Below, one piece after another: positions 17,543 to 21,781 of a stretch of DNA of 21,781 nucleotides. Numbering within the stretch: position 1 is the stretch's first letter; every line of letters begins with the position of its first letter. This DNA is from a virus. Location of the stretch: the IMG/VR virus record IMGVR_UViG_3300002518_000028, positions 12,478-34,258 of that record, one strand, 5' to 3'. A program made the translations under genes and the position numbers. The notes beneath the pieces were generated by a model that made no database searches, was not told the DNA's origin, and saw nothing but the letters and a program-made list of their open reading frames with translations.

Positions 17543-20179
17543 ATGGTTTCTACCAGTACACATCTCTTTACGGATTCTATACGATATTTTAAGGCTAACG
17601 ATCCTTATCATTGGACTGTAAATAATGTGCCTCTCAAACAATTAGAAGAAAATATTCTTTGGGTTAAAGATCAAGTCGGAAACCCATTAAGTGAGGAGGA
17701 AGATAACTCTATTGTAGGGGATGTAGATCGTTCAACCTTTACAGAATTGCGTCCCTTCTCTACAGGGAGTATGAAGGTTACGGTAAGTCCTGGGCAATTT
17801 ATGGGTAGAGTTAATGATGCTTACGGGACTGGTATATCTGACCTAGTGGTTAATGCTTTAATGGATTATTCAAAGGGGGGGTATGAGCGTTCAAGGAGTG
17901 TTACATTACCTGATAATATCTTATATGATTTAATAGGCGCATCTACTAGTGGAGTTTTAGGTAACAATGGGTTATATGATCATTTACAAACTCATGTTGC
18001 TAACTTTGATTCTGTGGGGTCTATAGAGTACCAGCACATGTACGGAAAAGATAAGAAAAATTTAAAGTTAGGTATGTATGATATACCCAAGGTGAAGTTA
18101 TCTCTTTGGCAGCAGGATACTACTACAAATACTTTATGGTTTCCTAACCCAACCGATCTTCAACAATTAGCAGTAAATTATACCAGAGTATGGGGATCTC
18201 CTTTTAGAACCTCCTTAGTGAATGTAAATAAACAATTAGATATAGACATTCCTATACTAACAGATAATGATTATGTTAGTGAAAACCCTACTATTGCTCC
18301 TGATCTAAGAATTGATCTATTGTTTGTATATACTAAACCTATAGATGCTTCCTCTACTACTATTGCTAAACCACAGGCTAGTATTGGTAGCGTTTCACCA
18401 GTTACTCTAACTGCTCCCGCTCTGGGAATTGTTAAGGGGGCTGGTATAGTAAGTTTATCTACTTCCTCTATAGGGGGAGAATGGGATGGGCAAAAAGTTG
18501 ATTCAACTTTTTTAGATACTCCTTTATATAAGGATAACAAAGACAATAAAAATAACTTTTTAAAAAGAGAACTTTCTAATCTAGATGCAAATTTAAATCC
18601 TCAAATAGCCTCTCCTTTAGGGGACGCAATGAGTACTGGTAATTTCCCAAGTCCTGATGATTTAATGAACTTAGCTCCTTACTTAGCTGATGAATTAGCA
18701 GGAAGTAAGTCTTCTGCTCTGATAGGACAATCAGTATTACCCCTAGCTTATATATTTGTAAGAAGAGATCAGACAATGATTAAGAATAGTGATATTTTAG
18801 ATATCCGACCCTTCTTTAGAACTGCTGAATTAACTTATAATGAACGGGCTGGTTTAGCGGCAGCTAATCCTCCAGCCTCTTTAGCTAATCCTGTAGTTAC
18901 AGATAGTGATTTACAAAGAAGAATTTCTGAAGTAAAGCGAACTATTGTAGATGTAGATGCGTTTATGCCTACGATGCCAACTATAGTTGGGGCAGGAACT
19001 ATATTTGGGGGACTTAAGTTCGGTGTAGAGGGGGCTTTATTAAGAATGGGTGCTGTGGGGGGTGCAGGGTCTACTCAGGGAGGGTTCCAGGCTATAGAAA
19101 GTCCACCTTATAATTTTGATGTTTTTTCAATGTATTATGGTGAGAATCAAGATATTATAGAGACTTGGTTTCAGGAACAGTTCGGTTATCATGAAGGTGG
19201 GGAGATGCAAGTGATTCCTTTGGACCCTGATTGGGATTTGGCCGACTGGGCAGTGGAAAAAAATTGTGCTGGTTGGGTAACTGATTATATCAATGTTGGT
19301 TGGACAACGGCTGCGGGGCACCCAAAGTCTACGGGTGCTGCGGCTACAAATAATAGAACCCCACAGTTCGGACCTCTGGGTAGGGCTATGGAGACCTGGA
19401 TAGCTACTGGGTCCAAAGAAGATGGAAGATCTTTTGTTACTCCAGGCAAAGCATTTTTATGGCAAGTGGATCTTGTCTGGGATGCTGATGATCGTAACGG
19501 TCGTGTTAGATTAGATGGGACTCAGATTACTTATGTTAAGAAAAAAATTAATATAGATACAACTGATGTAAGTAATTGGATGGGTTCCTACGATGTAAAG
19601 GCACAGTTTGTTAACTGTGTTCCTAAGTCTGGGGGTGGAAAACATGTTCCTAACGCTTCCTTCAATTGGGGCGTCAAGGACGACTGGGGAAAGGTGACCC
19701 CTATGTATGAGACATTTCATGGAATATTCATAGAAAAGTATAAAACCTATTTTAATATTGTAGTTGCCTACCCAACCCCGTCTATTAATACTCCGATTAT
19801 GTATAATGGTTGGGTGAACTGGGACTGGGGACCAAACGGACCCAGTACTGGGTATAATATATTGGGGGATCCAGTTGGGGATTATGATCATGCATTTCAC
19901 CCTATAAATGTCCGAGGAACGGATAAAAGTAAGAAAGGATACTGGAATGGTTTTGGAAGTTTTGCAGTTACATCTGATTTTCAAAAAGGATTACAAACTG
20001 TCACAGATCAGAAAGAATCAGATATGACTACTTTCGGAAAAGTATCTAATCTTAATTCAAATATAGCTTTTTGTGCGTACCCAACAGTTAGCTTTACTAT
20101 AATAGGAAATCCTAGAGGGTTTAGTAATGATAACTTAGGGGGGAATGTACCTACAATAACATTAAGATCTATGTTCTAA
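17543..20179 (+). CDS. Large virion structural protein, second of the tandem paralog pair
   Basis: This encodes 878 residues and is collinear with the preceding 884-residue protein. In the docking motif (Trp24 here) 27 of 38 aligned residues are identical by hand count, and similar conservation continues to the LYDHLQTHVANF segment. The second core, with DIRPFFRTAEL at about 420 and NERAGLAAANPPASLANP after it, is almost unchanged, including long near-identical DNA stretches. It lacks the first ~15 Gly/Ser-rich residues of its paralog, and differs most between about 460 and 830, where it has longer Trp/Gly-rich segments. The start ATG directly follows the previous TAA and has no Shine-Dalgarno, so translation probably depends on the upstream paralog. 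Function unknown; the two products could form a hetero-oligomer or occupy symmetry-related or successive positions in the same structure. Confidence 0.6.
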   Translation: MVSTSTHLFTDSIRYFKANDPYHWTVNNVPLKQLEENILWVKDQVGNPLSEEEDNSIVGDVDRSTFTELRPFSTGSMKVTVSPGQFMGRVNDAYGTGISDLVVNALMDYSKGGYERSRSVTLPDNILYDLIGASTSGVLGNNGLYDHLQTHVANFDSVGSIEYQHMYGKDKKNLKLGMYDIPKVKLSLWQQDTTTNTLWFPNPTDLQQLAVNYTRVWGSPFRTSLVNVNKQLDIDIPILTDNDYVSENPTIAPDLRIDLLFVYTKPIDASSTTIAKPQASIGSVSPVTLTAPALGIVKGAGIVSLSTSSIGGEWDGQKVDSTFLDTPLYKDNKDNKNNFLKRELSNLDANLNPQIASPLGDAMSTGNFPSPDDLMNLAPYLADELAGSKSSALIGQSVLPLAYIFVRRDQTMIKNSDILDIRPFFRTAELTYNERAGLAAANPPASLANPVVTDSDLQRRISEVKRTIVDVDAFMPTMPTIVGAGTIFGGLKFGVEGALLRMGAVGGAGSTQGGFQAIESPPYNFDVFSMYYGENQDIIETWFQEQFGYHEGGEMQVIPLDPDWDLADWAVEKNCAGWVTDYINVGWTTAAGHPKSTGAAATNNRTPQFGPLGRAMETWIATGSKEDGRSFVTPGKAFLWQVDLVWDADDRNGRVRLDGTQITYVKKKINIDTTDVSNWMGSYDVKAQFVNCVPKSGGGKHVPNASFNWGVKDDWGKVTPMYETFHGIFIEKYKTYFNIVVAYPTPSINTPIMYNGWVNWDWGPNGPSTGYNILGDPVGDYDHAFHPINVRGTDKSKKGYWNGFGSFAVTSDFQKGLQTVTDQKESDMTTFGKVSNLNSNIAFCAYPTVSFTIIGNPRGFSNDNLGGNVPTITLRSMF

Positions 20180-20180
20180 A

Positions 20181-21134
20181 ATGAGTAATAGTAATTTATG
20201 GTTAACCTGCTCTCTTAGACCTCCTGGGTACTTCCCTCCTGGGGGTCAGGGTCCTGGAGGTGGGGGGAATGGAGATCCCCCGTGTACTGGTGATGATTGT
20301 GACGGTGGGGAGACTGGGTGTGATGCGCTATGGTACTATTTCTGTCCCCCAGGTAAGGTGGGGGAGTTATGTTCTGGTAGATGGTTAGTGTGTGATGACG
20401 ATGATCCTTCAACCAATATTGGTTTAGATTGTGAGGATTGTCAAGGTCCCACTCAGTTTACCGCTAATAATGGAATTACCTACTATTTAAGCCAAGATGA
20501 ATGTGGTTTGGATCCTAATAACGAATGTTCCGAGACAGGACCTGGGGAGCCCCCTGAGACTTGTGACGCAGTCTACTGTAAAAATCCAGGAATGGCCCTA
20601 GGAAAATGTCAGGGTCTTGCTACATTTGATAGCATCCTTGATAAGAACGAGTATGATCAGTGCGCTGCTATTAGAGATTCTGGTGGTGTAGGTAGTTTTG
20701 GTGGTGGGGATGGGTGTAAGTACTGGCCTGTTCCAGATGGCACAAAAACTAGCCAACAATGCGACCTTTACGGAAACTGGAATTGTACTCCGTGTGGTGA
20801 AAAACCACCCAAAGGTGGTGGTGGTGGGAGTGGACCAACGCTGCCTACCACGCCCCCAGGGGCCTCTGGGCCTGACTGTTGGTCTTGTCCTGCAACCCCA
20901 TCATACGTTTGCTGCCAAAGAGATACCCCCAGGGATAAGTGGAATAAGTGCCCAGATGGATCCTATAAAACGAAAAAATTATGTGATGCTAGTTCATCTT
21001 GTGAAAAACTTTGCGATGAGTGCTACAACAAAGGTGGGGTAGGTATACCAGATTGGGTATGTGCCCCAATATTGAAGCCTTGTCCACATAAATGTGACCC
21101 AAATACAAAGTGTGTGAATCCAGATACAGATTGT
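20181..21134 (+). other. Cysteine/glycine/proline-rich head region
   Basis: This is the coding segment for residues 1-318 of the last gene. It is visibly richer in G and C than the rest of the window, with many GGGG and CCCC runs driven by Gly and Pro codons and TGT/TGC cysteine codons. CCTCCTGGG occurs twice (20220-20228 and 20235-20243), encoding Pro-Pro-Gly. The spacing of cysteines is irregular and does not form an exact tandem repeat. Confidence 0.6.
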
Positions 21135-21781
21135 GGTATGGAGACCCCGCCCCCTGGGGATGATGACGGTGGGGAGATCCCTGAGTTTAGCGATGATTTT
21201 GAGGCTAAGGATTCTGTATATCTTTATAATCATGTTGATACTATGTATGAAAGAAATACAAGTAATAGAAAATACTTTACATCTAGACCAAAATTTCAAG
21301 AAGTTGGTAGAGGATCTTTGCCACCGACTCTCTTTAAGAAGGGGGTACATGCAGCAATACTTGCAGTGTATCAGATGAATAATGTAAGTTCTATGCTATT
21401 TTCTGATTTCCCTTATTCTAATTTAAGTAATGATCATATAGAGCAAAGTCTACAGAATCATATAGTATCCTTAATAAATCAAGTTAAACTTGCTACTGGT
21501 AAATCAATAAGATCACAAGTACTAGGAACTATAAGACGATTATTAATATCGAACAGATTAAATTCAGTAACTGCTTCTGAATTAATTAAATACTTAAAGA
21601 ATCTTAAAAATGTACAGTCTAAATATCCAGATACTAGAGGATCTACTTATGCAAATATATCCACCTACACTTCTGAGGCTAAGGCTATCAGGATGGCTGG
21701 TGAAAAATCTTACCCGTTACAATCTGATGCTTATGATGGGTTAACACAAAGAAGAATGCAGTTATGGAAAACTTTATCTAC
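20181..21781 (+). CDS. Cysteine-rich virion-operon protein, 5' part (partial, runs off the window)
   Basis: The frame starts at ATG 20181, one base after the previous stop, and stays open for 533 codons to the window end. No Shine-Dalgarno is visible; the next in-frame ATG is about 140 codons on, so coupling to the upstream gene is the likely mode. Residues 1-318 contain 33 cysteines, including four CxxC pairs (Cys84/87, 202/205, 233/236, 278/281) and one adjacent Cys-Cys, with Pro-Gly runs (near 14-34), a CDDDD stretch and a pentaglycine linker near 213. After Cys318 comes a Pro/Asp-rich hinge, then at least 190 residues without a single cysteine that look largely helical (HAAILAVYQMNN, IEQSLQNHIVSLINQVK, ASELIKYLKNLKN). 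No family is recognised. Location suggests a tail or baseplate structural protein; the cysteines may bind metal or form disulfides after release. Confidence 0.6.
   Translation, partial: MSNSNLWLTCSLRPPGYFPPGGQGPGGGGNGDPPCTGDDCDGGETGCDALWYYFCPPGKVGELCSGRWLVCDDDDPSTNIGLDCEDCQGPTQFTANNGITYYLSQDECGLDPNNECSETGPGEPPETCDAVYCKNPGMALGKCQGLATFDSILDKNEYDQCAAIRDSGGVGSFGGGDGCKYWPVPDGTKTSQQCDLYGNWNCTPCGEKPPKGGGGGSGPTLPTTPPGASGPDCWSCPATPSYVCCQRDTPRDKWNKCPDGSYKTKKLCDASSSCEKLCDECYNKGGVGIPDWVCAPILKPCPHKCDPNTKCVNPDTDCGMETPPPGDDDGGEIPEFSDDFEAKDSVYLYNHVDTMYERNTSNRKYFTSRPKFQEVGRGSLPPTLFKKGVHAAILAVYQMNNVSSMLFSDFPYSNLSNDHIEQSLQNHIVSLINQVKLATGKSIRSQVLGTIRRLLISNRLNSVTASELIKYLKNLKNVQSKYPDTRGSTYANISTYTSEAKAIRMAGEKSYPLQSDAYDGLTQRRMQLWKTLS

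Larger units (their letters stand above)
14888..20179 (+). repeat. Tandem gene duplication (two diverged copies of about 2.65 kb)
   Basis: Two adjacent genes in the same orientation are related along their whole length. DNA similarity is visible by eye at 14970-15000 against 17580-17608 (a shared run with only scattered third-position changes), around 15361-15390 against 17971-18000, and around 16083-16120 against 18653-18690. Most differences in these blocks are silent, which fits duplication followed by purifying selection on the cores. Confidence 0.7.

Noticed and set aside
19511-19984. 157-codon antisense open frame
   Set aside because: It lies wholly inside the second paralog, has no ribosome binding site, and its product is Ile/Ser/Thr-rich low-quality sequence typical of a reverse-strand shadow of an AT-rich gene.
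14888-20179. Diversity-generating retroelement (variable repeat in the paralog C-termini)
   Set aside because: The copies diverge throughout a long region with mixed substitutions and length changes, not adenine-specific changes over ~100 bases, and no reverse transcriptase or template repeat is in the window.
20215-20412. Antisense 65-codon frame rich in His and Pro
   Set aside because: It is the complement of Gly/Asp-rich codons of the cysteine-rich gene, with no independent start signal.
20698-21378. Open frames of 81-118 codons on both strands within the last gene
   Set aside because: They overlap the continuous 533-codon frame that begins at 20181, which has coherent domain structure and abuts the upstream gene; they are out-of-frame shadows.

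Overview
The window is a gene-dense, single-strand stretch of the tail/baseplate module of a tailed bacteriophage with a contractile (myovirus-type) tail. Nine coding regions, all on the + strand, fill essentially the whole 21.8 kb. Neighbours overlap by one to a few bases, abut, or are separated by at most 21 bases. There is no RNA gene, mobile element, CRISPR array, terminator or convincing promoter. The sequence is clearly AT-rich with A/T-rich third positions, and the very large structural genes point to a large-genome (possibly jumbo) phage. The host cannot be read from this window.

Layout. (1) Positions 1-573 are the 3' end of a baseplate J-like gene (T4 gp6 / P2 gpJ family). (2) Positions 573-7037 encode a 2154-residue protein that carries a P2 gpI / T4 gp7-type wedge domain near its N-terminus, followed by about 1,750 residues of extra, mostly beta-rich modules. 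This J-then-I order is the classic wedge pair of contractile injection systems. (3) Three proteins (7037-8974, 8971-10725, 10747-11331) share one small scaffold: a similar N-terminal strand region and a similar C-terminal EVGL-type region. In two of them a large lectin-like module is inserted between the halves; the 194-residue third protein is the bare scaffold. (4) Three further proteins (11331-14888, 14888-17542, 17543-20179) begin with a shared Trp-Asn-Pro motif that looks like a common docking peptide. The first is a right-handed parallel beta-helix; the other two are tandem paralogs of each other. (5) From 20181 to the window end runs an open, incomplete gene whose first 318 residues contain 33 cysteines in a Gly/Pro/Asp-rich context, followed by an apparently helical, cysteine-free part.

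Together these look like the wedge core of the baseplate plus a set of peripheral proteins (adaptors, carbohydrate-binding decorations, fibres or spikes) attached through two recurring connectors. Tight stop/start coupling suggests one polycistronic late transcript whose order follows assembly from inner wedge to outer decoration. The least explained parts are the paralog pair, the two recurring connector families and the cysteine-rich protein.
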